DNA of 64,000 bases. It comes from Aureispira sp964404215 (lineage in GTDB: Bacteria; Bacteroidota; Bacteroidia; Chitinophagales; Saprospiraceae). Of the stretch, positions 1-8,850 are shown piece by piece. Location of the stretch: NCBI GenBank assembly GCA_964404215.1, contig CAYOJF010000006.1:1-64000 (forward strand), in the 5' to 3' direction. A program made the translations under genes and the position numbers. Position 1 is the stretch's first letter. Each line of letters opens with the position of its first letter. The notes under the pieces were generated by a model. It saw only the letters and a program-made list of their open reading frames with translations. It was not told the DNA's origin and did not search any database.

Positions 1-159
1 CTCTATTGATTTCTCCTTCTAGGCGAGTAATTATTTGCCAAATCACTATAAAACTCCTACTTTTGATTTAAAAGTTGTGTCAAAATAACTCAAGTAAATT
101 CCAATGAATATACATAACCTGACATAAACTAACTTTTAGTACACTAGACAAAGAACACA

Positions 160-1038
160 ATGAAAGCATTTTTATTTCCAGGACAAGGAGCTCAATTTGT
201 AGGAATGAGCCAAAAACTAATTGAACAACATCCTGCTGCCAAAGCCTATTTTGAGCAGGCAAACGATATTCTTCAATTTGATATCGAAAAAGTAATGGCA
301 GAAGGCTCAGAAGAAGATCTGAGGCAAACTAAGATTACACAACCTGCCATTTTTCTACATTCTGTCATTACTGCTAAAGTAAAAATGGACTCTAATACTC
401 CTCCTGTTGCTGTAGCAGGACACTCTTTAGGGGAGTTTTCGGCACTTGTTGCTAGTCAAGCACTTAGTTTTGAGGCTGGTTTACAACTGGTCTACCAAAG
501 AGCATTAGCCATGCAAGAAGCTTGTGAAAATCAAGCTGGAACAATGGCGGCTATCATGACCAATGATATGGCAATGGTCGAAGAAGTTTGTGCCTCTATT
601 GACGAGGTCGTTATTCCTGCCAATTATAATACTGCTAGTCAACTTGTTATATCAGGTTCAATAGAAGGTGTAGCAGCTGCTAGCAAACAGCTCAGCGAAA
701 ATGGAGCTAAAGCTATTCCTCTAGCGGTAGGTGGAGCATTTCATTCTCCACTTATGGATAGTGCCAAACAGAAACTACAACAAGCAATAGAGCAAACAGA
801 ATTTGCTCGTCCAATTTGTCCTATCTACCAAAATGTAACGGCTCTTCCGACACAAGATGTTCTCGAAATCCGAAAAAACCTTATCAATCAACTTACTGGA
901 GCTGTCCGTTGGTCTCAAACTATACAAAATATGATTGGGAATGACATCAAGCACTTTGTTGAAGTTGGTGGTCGTGGGCGTATCCTATTGGGTATGATTC
1001 GTAAAATTGACCGTTCAGTAGGCATGGAAGTTTTATAA
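160..1038 (+). CDS. fabD: Malonyl-CoA:ACP transacylase
   Basis: FabD moves the malonyl group from malonyl-CoA onto acyl carrier protein in the cytosol, supplying the extender unit for type II fatty acid synthesis. The 292-residue length is normal for the family. The N-terminal FPGQGAQ motif, the nucleophile elbow GHSLGEF (catalytic Ser89), the conserved Arg114 in the QRALAM segment and the catalytic His195 in GAFHSP are all visible, so the enzyme should be active. The ATG at 160 puts FPGQGAQ at residue 6, as expected. No other fab genes adjoin it. Its 3' end faces a minus-strand gene, with a shared hairpin terminator between them. Confidence 0.96.
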   Translation: MKAFLFPGQGAQFVGMSQKLIEQHPAAKAYFEQANDILQFDIEKVMAEGSEEDLRQTKITQPAIFLHSVITAKVKMDSNTPPVAVAGHSLGEFSALVASQALSFEAGLQLVYQRALAMQEACENQAGTMAAIMTNDMAMVEEVCASIDEVVIPANYNTASQLVISGSIEGVAAASKQLSENGAKAIPLAVGGAFHSPLMDSAKQKLQQAIEQTEFARPICPIYQNVTALPTQDVLEIRKNLINQLTGAVRWSQTIQNMIGNDIKHFVEVGGRGRILLGMIRKIDRSVGMEVL

Positions 1039-1076
1039 ATTAAGAGCATACCTAACCTCCAATCTACTCTAGTAAT

Positions 1077-1114
1077 AAAAAATCCTCTTCGGTTCAACTG
1101 AAGAGGATTTTTTA
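1077..1114. terminator. Bidirectional Rho-independent terminator
   Basis: A near-perfect stem (arms about 1077-1090 and 1100-1113, core AATCCTCTTC/GAAGAGGATT, 9-nt loop) is flanked by A and T runs, so it can terminate fabD on the plus strand and the convergent gene ending at 1137 on the minus strand. Confidence 0.85.
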
Positions 1115-1136
1115 TTTCCCTATTATCCTATCTTGA

Positions 1137-1559
1137 TTACATCAAATTCAATTCAAAAGGATTAATAATTCGATAATCAACTTCAGCTGGCAGATATAGA
1201 ATAATGTCTATCTCTTCCTCTAGATCTATTTCATTGATTCGGATTATTTTTTCGAGATTCGGCAATTCGAGCAGCAATAAGTTTTCCTCCTCATGAAATT
1301 CAACCTCCCAAGTATATCTTCCTACTTTTGCAATTGCTTGCAATTCTCTTTCGGTAATGTAAGGTGTATTTACATTCGTAACGATTCTAACTGTACCTTC
1401 ATTCCATCTAACGACTTCAACCTCATTGGCAGTTACTAACTCCACTACTGGAGCGTCTTCATCTAATTCTATTGTTCTAACAAATGTTTTTTCTGCTTGT
1501 GCAAATGTATTGGCTATCATGACAGTCAACAACATCGCAATAAATACTAACGTTTTCAT
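1137..1559 (-). CDS. Small secreted protein of unknown function
   Basis: A 140-residue protein with a clear signal peptide (hydrophobic residues 4-17, probable cleavage after TFAQA near residue 22). The mature part is acidic and beta-rich, with alternating short strands (VEVVRWNEGTVRIVTN, and later EVEFHEEENLLLLEL). This resembles the strand-turn pattern of DUF4097-type putative adhesins of Bacteroidota, but it is too short to assign firmly. It is probably periplasmic or outer-membrane exposed. Its promoter region contains a palindrome and a -7 box in the same geometry as the sulfur-gene promoters at 34.2 and 35.7 kb, so it may belong to the same Crp/Fnr regulon. Function unknown. Confidence 0.7.
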   Translation of the reverse strand: MKTLVFIAMLLTVMIANTFAQAEKTFVRTIELDEDAPVVELVTANEVEVVRWNEGTVRIVTNVNTPYITERELQAIAKVGRYTWEVEFHEEENLLLLELPNLEKIIRINEIDLEEEIDIILYLPAEVDYRIINPFELNLM

Positions 1560-1610
1560 GATATTATATTTAAATGTGTTTTTAAAATTGCTTTTGTTTT
1601 TATTACATTG

Positions 1611-1654
1611 TAAAGATACCCCCTATTTACCCTTATTCCGATGATCCCCATCAG
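1611..1654 (-). promoter_or_regulatory. Predicted Crp/Fnr-type site plus -7 box for the gene at 1137-1559
   Basis: The palindrome ATGAT-CCCC-ATCAG (1641-1654) lies 33 bp, centre to centre, from TATCTTTA on the minus strand (1611-1618), a 7/8 match to the Bacteroidota TAnnTTTG box. The geometry is identical to the two stronger sites at 34217 and 35651. The half-sites are weaker than those, so this is a prediction. Confidence 0.5.
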
Positions 1655-1684
1655 TAAGAAAGATGATTATCCTCATATCCTATC

Positions 1685-1728
1685 ATGACGAACATCATTT
1701 ATTAGTAATATATCTTGACCGATATTTG
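1685..1728 (+). promoter_or_regulatory. Predicted Crp/Fnr-type site plus -7 box for the universal stress protein
   Basis: The palindrome ATGAC-GAAC-ATCAT (1685-1698) has its centre 33 bp upstream of the centre of GATATTTG (1721-1728). The TTTG half of the -7 box matches but the TA is degraded. The same spacing occurs at the sulfur-gene promoters, which is the main reason to believe it. Confidence 0.5.
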
Positions 1729-1882
1729 TATTCAGTAAGTGGTTAGAAATACCCCAAGCTTAGGACTCAATTTAAGAATTAGAGAAAATTCACTCATTTG
1801 AATTGGTTAGACCTCTAAAAACTATGTCATTCAATAGTTTTAATCACTTCTAGGTTATTACAGCAATAATAAAAATGATATT

Positions 1883-2755
1883 ATGTCAATACTTCGGAAA
1901 AAGAATCCTACTAAAAAGCAACAGAAAAACACTGGACAAACAACTATCTCTAAGATACTCTACCCTACTGATTTTTCTGAGTTGGCCAAAGCTGGCTATC
2001 ACTATTGCTTGCAACTAGCCCAAAAATTAGGGGCTAGTATTGATCTAGTCTACGCTTACCGCACGGATATCAGTATCCCCACTACGGCATCCTTTGGGCT
2101 TAAAATGGCCAAAGATAAAGAGGCTTTAGTCAAAGAGCAACTACGCTATTTTGCTAAATCTGCTGCCACAAACGATGTAGAAGTTAATTGCCAAACGATC
2201 CATGCAAATCCAAGACAAGGTATTGTCAACTATGCTAATGAAAACCAAATAGACTTGATTATGATGCCGACACAAGGGGAAAATAATGCTGTCGAAATTT
2301 TGTTTGGTAGTACTACCGTAGCAGTCCTTACCCATGCCAACTGTCCAATTTGGATAATTCCCGAAGGAGCTTTTTTCAACAAACAGATCAACCAACTCGC
2401 TTATGCAACCGATTTGAGTCAAGAAAACATTGACAACATTCTACTACCATTAGAGATTGCAAAAGCTTATCAAGCACATTTCAATTATATCTATGTCACT
2501 TCCGAACAGGGAGAACTGGCTGAAGAAATTATTAATGAGACGCTTATTACAGAATATGAAGGAGTAGCAATAGACTCTTACATCATTGAGAATGACAGAA
2601 TAGAAGATGGTATTTTAGACTTTATTGCTGAAATTGATGTGGATTTATTGGTTACCTACAGTTCTCAAAAAAGTCTTCTTGAACAACTGTTGCACTTGAG
2701 TGTCACCCGTGATATTATTCAAAAATCTAAAACCCCCATGCTTGTAATGAAATAG
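1883..2755 (+). CDS. Tandem-domain universal stress protein (UspA family)
   Basis: A 290-residue cytosolic protein with two Usp folds (about residues 22-158 and 168-290). The first begins ILYPTDFSELA and ends with a UspA-type nucleotide-binding signature (TQGENN...LFGSTT...CPIWIIP). The second begins LAYATDLSQEN and ends KTPMLVMK, but its glycine-rich loop is degenerate (TYSSQKSLLEQLL), so only the first domain looks able to bind ATP. Proteins of this type respond to starvation, redox or respiratory stress. The upstream palindrome suggests control by a Crp/Fnr-type regulator shared with the sulfur island. Its stop lies 3 bp from the stop of the convergent AlkB-like gene. Confidence 0.9.
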   Translation: MSILRKKNPTKKQQKNTGQTTISKILYPTDFSELAKAGYHYCLQLAQKLGASIDLVYAYRTDISIPTTASFGLKMAKDKEALVKEQLRYFAKSAATNDVEVNCQTIHANPRQGIVNYANENQIDLIMMPTQGENNAVEILFGSTTVAVLTHANCPIWIIPEGAFFNKQINQLAYATDLSQENIDNILLPLEIAKAYQAHFNYIYVTSEQGELAEEIINETLITEYEGVAIDSYIIENDRIEDGILDFIAEIDVDLLVTYSSQKSLLEQLLHLSVTRDIIQKSKTPMLVMK

Positions 2756-2758
2756 AGA

Positions 2759-3343
2759 TTATTTGTCTGGTGTAGCAATAATTTGTCTAAACGTAAGATT
2801 TATTCTTGGGGTTAGACATTTTTTTGTTTTTGCAATCTGATGTTGCCATATTGTCTGCGTTTGTCCTTTCATGACCAAGAGACTTCCTGTACCCAAATCA
2901 AGGGCCATTTTTTCTCTCTTGTCTGCTTTTTTTCTAAACTGTAATTTACGAACTGCTCCTAAGCTAACAGAAGCAATAATTGGATCGTCTCCCAATTCCT
3001 TTTCATCGTCGCTGTGCCACCCCATACTATCTTGACCATCTCGATAGAGATTGACCAATACACTATTGAAAGTATGTCCTATATCTAATTCTATCTTAGA
3101 CTTGATTTTCATCAAAGTAGGAGTCCACCCTTCAGCAATCAGTTCTGTATTCGAATAACGGTAAGCAATCCCTTCATCTCCATACCAACCAATCAATCTA
3201 GGTTGTAAATAGGTCTTTCCAAATATCGTAATGGGATATTGTTCCCAATGAATTTCTTTCATTAAAGCTTCAAAATACCTAGTGGCAGTAGCCTCCTTCA
3301 AAAAATGTTCTTTATAAGAAATACTATCTTCTAAAATCAACAT
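2759..3343 (-). CDS. AlkB-like 2-oxoglutarate/Fe(II) dioxygenase
   Basis: A 194-residue protein of the AlkB/ALKBH2-ALKBH3 type, expected to demethylate alkylated bases in nucleic acid using Fe(II), O2 and 2-oxoglutarate. The iron triad is visible as His110 and Asp112 (in GWHSDDE) and His168 (in WQHQI). The 2-oxoglutarate-binding arginines are in the terminal RINLTFR motif (Arg180, Arg186). The NLYRDGQDSMGWHSDDE block is more typical of the eukaryote-like ALKBH2/3 branch common in Bacteroidota than of E. coli AlkB. The gene stands alone, without ada or alkA neighbours, and may act in alkylation-damage repair. Confidence 0.92.
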   Translation of the reverse strand: MLILEDSISYKEHFLKEATATRYFEALMKEIHWEQYPITIFGKTYLQPRLIGWYGDEGIAYRYSNTELIAEGWTPTLMKIKSKIELDIGHTFNSVLVNLYRDGQDSMGWHSDDEKELGDDPIIASVSLGAVRKLQFRKKADKREKMALDLGTGSLLVMKGQTQTIWQHQIAKTKKCLTPRINLTFRQIIATPDK

Positions 3344-3522
3344 AACAAGGCTTTTTTTATGAAAAAGTTATACAATTAGAAACCATTAGGGATTATCATC
3401 AATTAAGTAATCATCTCTATTGTGTTATCAAACAAAAAGAGTATTTTTATACCCTTGATATCTACCTCCAATAACATTAGCAAGAGTAGTTATCATTAAA
3501 CATCTACAAAACAAAACATCAT

Positions 3523-6500
3523 ATGGCACTGAAAGTTGGAAAATTATTTAAATGGATAGGAATCCTTATTGGAGGGTTGTTACTCTTATTTATAGTAGCA
3601 GCGATTGCAATCCCCTATTTTTATAAAGATGAATTGCTTAATGAAGCGAAAAAATTTGCGAATACACAAGTCAATGCTGAAGTTGATTTTGACAATGACC
3701 AAGTCGATGTTTCTTTACTCTGGACATTCCCTAACTTTAGTTTTAGTATTGGGGACTTCTCTATCACTGGTAAAGATGAATTTGAGGGTAAAAAATTAGC
3801 CGATATTGGGCGATTTGGCTTCCAATTGAATTTGATGGATGTTTATAATGGTAATTATACAGTGAAATCGATCAATCTAACGGATGCTAATTTGTATGTA
3901 AAAGTCCTCAAAAACGGCAAGGCTAACTACGATATTGTTGCTACCTCCGAAGAGAGTACCCCAGAAGAAGAAACAACTACTACTTCTGACAACAGCAATC
4001 TGAAATTTAGCCTAAGTAGCTATAGTATTGAAAACACCAATGTTATATTTGATAATGAAGTAACCGATATTTTTGTAGAAGTAAAAAATCTAAACCATAG
4101 TGGTACTGGAGAATTTACCTTAACCAACTATGACCTCAATACATTGACAGAAATAGAAGCATTGACATTTGCTATGGGAGGAATAAACTACCTCAACAAA
4201 ACTAATATAGAAGTAGACTTCAATGCCAATATTGACCTAGACAATGGCAAATATAAACTACTAGATAATAGCTTTCGCCTAAATGCATTGGAACTAAAAG
4301 CCGATGGAGAAATCAACATGCCTGGAGGTGATGATATTGGGATTGATTTAACTTTCTTTGCTCCCAATACAAGTTTCGGTAGTGTGTTATCACTCATACC
4401 AGCAGCCTACACCAAAGATTTTGAAGATGTACAAACCAAAGGAACGTTTAGTTTCAATGGTTATACAAAAGGGACTTACAATGGAAAAACTAATAAAATA
4501 CCTGCCTTTGGTATCAACCTAGAAGTCAAAGATGCCGAATTCAAATACCCTGATTTGCCTTTAGCGGTAGAAGATATTAATACTGACATTCGTATTAAGA
4601 ATACTTCTTCAGATTTGGACAAAATGCTATTGGATGTTAATACATTCCACATCAAAGTAGGTCAAAATCCATTTGATGCAACTCTAAAACTAAGAACACC
4701 ACTTTCTGACCCTGATATTGACGCCATGATAGATGGGGTAATTAACTTAGATGAGTTAGCAGAAGCTTTTCCTATAGAAGGAGTCAAAGAACTATCGGGA
4801 ACAGTTACGGCAAATCTAAAAACAAAAACAAAGATTTCTTATATCGACAATAGTCAATACGACAAAGTGGATATGAAAGGGTTACTCGGTATTTCTAACG
4901 TCAATTACGTTGCCGAGGATTACCCTCCTATCTTAGTTAATAATCTGATGATGGACTTCACTCCTAATCAAGTTGACTTAAAAGATTTTGATTTAAAAAT
5001 TGGTAAAAGTGATATCAAAGCATCAGGTAAGCTGGATAATATTTTAACCTATTTCTCTAGAGATAAAATCATGACCGGAGCCTTACAGGTAAAATCTAAG
5101 CTGCTTGATTTGAATGAAATTATGGGTGAAGAGGAAGAAGGAGAGGCTACAGAATCAGAAGCTTTAGCCACTGATATGCCTGACACCACTACAGCAGAAG
5201 GAGAAGACAAGGTCTTTGATAAATTCGATTTTGTAATGGCAGCAGATATAGAGCAAATTAAATACGATGTCTATGATATCAAAAATCTAAAGACAGAAGG
5301 TCACTTCTCTCCTGCCAAAGCTAGTTTGAATCAATTCGAAATGCTGATAGGAGAAGTAGACTTGCAAGCTAATGGAGTTGTAGAAAATGTCTATGGTTAT
5401 TTATTTGATGATGAGCTACTCAAAGGAGTACTCAATGTTAGTTCTAATTACATGAACCTCAATCAGTTTATGAGTGAATCAGGAGAAGCCACCGAACCAG
5501 AAGCCCCGACTGAAGTACCTGATGATGTAGCTACTGTAGAGAGCGATCTGGAACCAATGCAGCTTCCTGACAATATTGATTTCACGCTCCAAACCGCTTT
5601 CAAAACGTTGATTTATGACAACTACAAATTCAGTAATGCTACCGCCAATGTACACGTACATGACCAAATTCTAGATATTACATCATTCAAAGCAGATGGT
5701 TTTGGTGGAAAATTAGCTTTGACAGGTAAATACAATACACAAAATGCCAATGAACCTACTTTTGCTTTCGGATACGATGTGGATAAACTTGACATTCAAA
5801 CCATTGCTAAACAAGTTGGTATAGCTAAAAAATTCATTCCAGTGATAGAATCCTTGTATGGACGTTTCAATTCTAAATTTGAAATAGCTGGTACGCTTGA
5901 CAAGAATTTATATCCTAAAATGAATAGCATCACAGCAGATGGACTCATTACTACTTTCAATACAGTAGTGAAAGGTAGTCCTTCTCTCAGTTCTTTGAGC
6001 GATAAACTTAAAATGCCTGATTTGAAAACATTAGCTCTAGACAATACCACCAACTGGTTTGTAATAGAAGATGGACGTTTCAAGATAGACCCTGCTGCTC
6101 GCAAAATCAAAGGAATGGATGTTATATTTGGCGGGTCTCATGGACTTGACAACACCATGGACTATGATATGAAAATGCGAGTTCCAAGAGCATTACTTAA
6201 TCAAAACCCTGCTGGTCAAGCTGCCAATAATGCACTCAATACTGGCTTGGGAGCTTTATCTGGTCAAGCCTCTAAGTTAGGCATTGAAATAGAACAATCT
6301 GAATTTGTCAATTTGGGCATAGATATAGGGGGCTCTCCTTCCAAACCCAAATTCAATATCAAACTATTAGGTGCAGAAGGTAAAAAAGGAGAAACTCTAG
6401 GCGACCAAGTGGCTAACGAAATCAAAGCAGAAGCTGATAGAGTCAAAGCAGAAGCAGAAGCCAAAATCAAAGCAGAACAAGAACGTCTAAAAGCGGAAGC

Positions 6501-6750
6501 GGAAGCTTTTGTGGAAGCTGAAAAAGAAAAAGCTCGCCTAGAAGCAGAAAGATTAAAAAAAGAAGCAGAAGAAAAAGCTAAAAAATTGGCTCAACAGGCA
6601 GCCAATGATCCTAAAGGTGCTGTGGATAGTCTCAAAAATATTTTAGATAATGTCGGCAAAGGAAGTTTACCTAATTTGCCTAATCCATTGGGAGGGGATA
6701 AAAAGCCCAAAAATCCATTTGGCGGAATCAAAAACCCATTCAAAAAGTAA
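3523..6750 (+). CDS. AsmA-family inner-membrane-anchored protein
   Basis: A 1075-residue protein with one N-terminal transmembrane helix (about residues 10-30) followed by a long periplasmic beta-rich region. It has AsmA-type repeats, including an N-terminal AsmA-like opening (residues 31-110) and an AsmA C-terminal-like block around 720-900 (DGFGGKLALTGKY). AsmA-like proteins are now seen as repeating-beta-groove bridges that help lipid transport between membranes, so that role is plausible here. Acidic Glu/Thr-rich linkers separate domains near residues 145-160, 530-560 and 650-680. The C-terminus is unusual: a highly charged Ala/Glu/Lys helix (about 965-1030, probably coiled coil) ending in a Lys/Pro/Gly tail with repeated NPFGG/NPFKK. 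Monocistronic by spacing. Confidence 0.85.
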   Translation: MALKVGKLFKWIGILIGGLLLLFIVAAIAIPYFYKDELLNEAKKFANTQVNAEVDFDNDQVDVSLLWTFPNFSFSIGDFSITGKDEFEGKKLADIGRFGFQLNLMDVYNGNYTVKSINLTDANLYVKVLKNGKANYDIVATSEESTPEEETTTTSDNSNLKFSLSSYSIENTNVIFDNEVTDIFVEVKNLNHSGTGEFTLTNYDLNTLTEIEALTFAMGGINYLNKTNIEVDFNANIDLDNGKYKLLDNSFRLNALELKADGEINMPGGDDIGIDLTFFAPNTSFGSVLSLIPAAYTKDFEDVQTKGTFSFNGYTKGTYNGKTNKIPAFGINLEVKDAEFKYPDLPLAVEDINTDIRIKNTSSDLDKMLLDVNTFHIKVGQNPFDATLKLRTPLSDPDIDAMIDGVINLDELAEAFPIEGVKELSGTVTANLKTKTKISYIDNSQYDKVDMKGLLGISNVNYVAEDYPPILVNNLMMDFTPNQVDLKDFDLKIGKSDIKASGKLDNILTYFSRDKIMTGALQVKSKLLDLNEIMGEEEEGEATESEALATDMPDTTTAEGEDKVFDKFDFVMAADIEQIKYDVYDIKNLKTEGHFSPAKASLNQFEMLIGEVDLQANGVVENVYGYLFDDELLKGVLNVSSNYMNLNQFMSESGEATEPEAPTEVPDDVATVESDLEPMQLPDNIDFTLQTAFKTLIYDNYKFSNATANVHVHDQILDITSFKADGFGGKLALTGKYNTQNANEPTFAFGYDVDKLDIQTIAKQVGIAKKFIPVIESLYGRFNSKFEIAGTLDKNLYPKMNSITADGLITTFNTVVKGSPSLSSLSDKLKMPDLKTLALDNTTNWFVIEDGRFKIDPAARKIKGMDVIFGGSHGLDNTMDYDMKMRVPRALLNQNPAGQAANNALNTGLGALSGQASKLGIEIEQSEFVNLGIDIGGSPSKPKFNIKLLGAEGKKGETLGDQVANEIKAEADRVKAEAEAKIKAEQERLKAEAEAFVEAEKEKARLEAERLKKEAEEKAKKLAQQAANDPKGAVDSLKNILDNVGKGSLPNLPNPLGGDKKPKNPFGGIKNPFKK

Positions 6751-6854
6751 TACTGCTCAATTTTAGGTTATCATGAATAATAACTGAACTTATTTTTATT
6801 CATCAACGTATTATTAAAGGCTGTTTAGGACAGCTCAAAACTTATATTTACAAG

Positions 6855-6890
6855 TTGGAGTAGTTTGAATCAAACTACTCCAATTATTTT
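6855..6890 (+). terminator. Rho-independent terminator
   Basis: A perfect 13-bp stem TTGGAGTAGTTTG/CAAACTACTCCAA (6855-6867 and 6871-6883) with a 3-nt loop is followed by TTATTTT. It probably ends the AsmA-family transcript. Confidence 0.8.
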
Positions 6891-6922
6891 ATTAATCCTT
6901 AGATTTTATTAATCAATACTCT

Positions 6923-8764
6923 ATGAAATTTATTTCCTCCCTTGTTATCGTATTATTTTTAACAACAACACTTCTAAATGCTCAATCTAATAGTGTTCTA
7001 CAATATATCCCTAAAAAGGATGTCCTATTTATAGGAACTGTAACTCCTCATGAAACCTTCATGAAACTAGATGAGGCTACCCGCAATGACTATAACATTG
7101 CTCCTATTCTTGCCAATGCTCTAATCGGCATGACACAAGAAACTCCTGATGACAAACTAAGTGAATCGCTAACAGCTCGATTTGAGAATCCTAAAGAAAC
7201 AGGGATTGAGACCCAAAAAAATGTCTTCTTTTGGGTTGCTAAAGCAAAAAGTCCCAAGATTGATCAATACGCAAAAGATCCTATGTATTTCCAGTTAGTA
7301 ATACCTGTATTGGATATTACTAAATTAGAAATATTACTGGCTGACTTGTTTGGGGAACAAGCAACGGCTCCTATGATGACAGGCAAGTCTAAAAACATCA
7401 TGCACAAAGGGACATTAATCAACTGGACAGACAAAAGAATGATTTTGACCAAATCTAGTTTAGAGCAATCTTTCTTCGAAGAAGATGAAGAGTTTGAAGC
7501 TAGAGAAACAGAAGCACTACGACTCAGAGCAAATGCTCTAGGTAATGAGTATAGCCCTGAAGAAACATTACTCAATGATGCTAATTTTCAACAACACCTA
7601 CAGAAAAAAGCAGACATTGCATTGTGGATGGACTACGACAACTTACTCTCAGAGGTACCTGTCAATCAAATCCCAAGAGAAGCTAGAGCTACTGCTAATG
7701 CCGTTATGGGATTCTTTTCAGGATACAAAATAGCAGCCTATGTCAAGATACAAGACAAAGAATTGGTATTGGAATATACTAACTACTACGGCCCTGAGAT
7801 GAATAATATCATGCGTGCTGCCAACAACATAAAAGCCAACAAAAATTTATTAAAATATGTCCAAGGACAAAACTTAATGGCATTTTACTCTGGCACCTTC
7901 AATATCCAAGGATATGCAGATACTTTCGTCGAAGAATTCAAAAAAGTATTGAATACTACCAAAGAGGGAAAGATACTCTCTAACATGATTGACATTCTTG
8001 ATATTGTTATTGATGAAGATGAAATGTATACACTATGGAATGGCGATGTTATGATGGCAATGACTGATATTAAAACCATAGAACGTGAAGCAACCAACTA
8101 TGAATACAATGATGAATCAGGTAAGTGGGACAAAAAAGTAGTCACAAAAGTAAAAGAGCCCCTACCAATTTTTGTAATGGGAGGTTCTTATGGCAGTAAA
8201 GAAAATGTCCTGAAATTTATCGAACTTGGAATCAATATTGGTGGACTATCTAAACGTGCAGATGGAGTATATGCGATAGCTGGCAGCTTAAGAGAAGTAG
8301 GAGTAGAGGTTTTTGTTATTATCAATAAGGGAACTCTTCTCATTACCAATAATATAGAATTGACCGAGAAACGCAAGGGATTCAAGTGTAAAGAAAGAAT
8401 GAATAAAACGGATTGGAAAAATACAATGGCTCACAATACCTACGGATTCATTGATATTCAAAAGATCATAGAAGTAATGGAAAAAGTCAGCAAAGAAGCC
8501 GACAAAGACATGCCAAAAGATATGGCAGAAATCAAAGAAAAAATTGATAGAATAGAACTAAAAACACTCCCTGAAGGAAATAGTGGCTATACCACACAAT
8601 TACGTCTAATCATGAAAGGAGACAACCAAAATACTTTAAACACATTAGTTGACTTTGGTTTCAAAGGATTTATGATGGTAATGATGAATGGTGGTTTTGG
8701 TGGATCAGAAGGTGATGACACCAAAGAAATGGACGATTTTGATGATGAATTCAAACGTCTATAA
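6923..8764 (+). CDS. Secreted DUF4836-like protein
   Basis: A 613-residue protein with a signal peptide (residues 1-20, cleavage after LLNAQ). The mature N-terminus (VLQYIPKKDVLFIGTVTP) resembles the start of Bacteroidota DUF4836-family proteins, where a 'the protein is a point of self-reporting' strand precedes long alpha/beta repeats. This similarity is recalled, not searched. The middle holds acidic segments (EEDEEFEARE near residue 190), and the C-terminus is strongly acidic (DDTKEMDDFDDEFKRL) after a Met/Gly-rich stretch. No catalytic motif is recognised. It is likely periplasmic or envelope-associated. It follows the AsmA gene but is separated by a strong terminator, so it is probably transcribed separately. 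Confidence 0.65.
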   Translation: MKFISSLVIVLFLTTTLLNAQSNSVLQYIPKKDVLFIGTVTPHETFMKLDEATRNDYNIAPILANALIGMTQETPDDKLSESLTARFENPKETGIETQKNVFFWVAKAKSPKIDQYAKDPMYFQLVIPVLDITKLEILLADLFGEQATAPMMTGKSKNIMHKGTLINWTDKRMILTKSSLEQSFFEEDEEFEARETEALRLRANALGNEYSPEETLLNDANFQQHLQKKADIALWMDYDNLLSEVPVNQIPREARATANAVMGFFSGYKIAAYVKIQDKELVLEYTNYYGPEMNNIMRAANNIKANKNLLKYVQGQNLMAFYSGTFNIQGYADTFVEEFKKVLNTTKEGKILSNMIDILDIVIDEDEMYTLWNGDVMMAMTDIKTIEREATNYEYNDESGKWDKKVVTKVKEPLPIFVMGGSYGSKENVLKFIELGINIGGLSKRADGVYAIAGSLREVGVEVFVIINKGTLLITNNIELTEKRKGFKCKERMNKTDWKNTMAHNTYGFIDIQKIIEVMEKVSKEADKDMPKDMAEIKEKIDRIELKTLPEGNSGYTTQLRLIMKGDNQNTLNTLVDFGFKGFMMVMMNGGFGGSEGDDTKEMDDFDDEFKRL

Positions 8765-8796
8765 AACTCCTATTTGCAAATAATACAATGAAGAAG

Positions 8797-8834
8797 AGGT
8801 AGCAGAGCAGTAGATGTATCTGCTACCTTTTTTT
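8797..8834 (+). terminator. Rho-independent terminator
   Basis: The stem AGGTAGCAGA/TCTGCTACCT (8797-8806 and 8819-8828) is followed by a T run. It ends the DUF4836-like transcript just before wecE. Confidence 0.85.
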
Positions 8835-8850
8835 ATAAAAAAAATTCAGT

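Larger units (their letters stand above)
1560..1882. other. Divergent intergenic region with two regulator-like palindromes
   Basis: This 323-bp region separates the minus-strand secreted protein from the universal stress protein and contains no ORF. Two palindromes 44 bp apart (centres 1647.5 and 1691.5) each lie 33 bp from a -7-like box, one pointing to each gene. If these boxes are used, the stress-protein mRNA would have a leader of about 145 nt. Confidence 0.55.
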
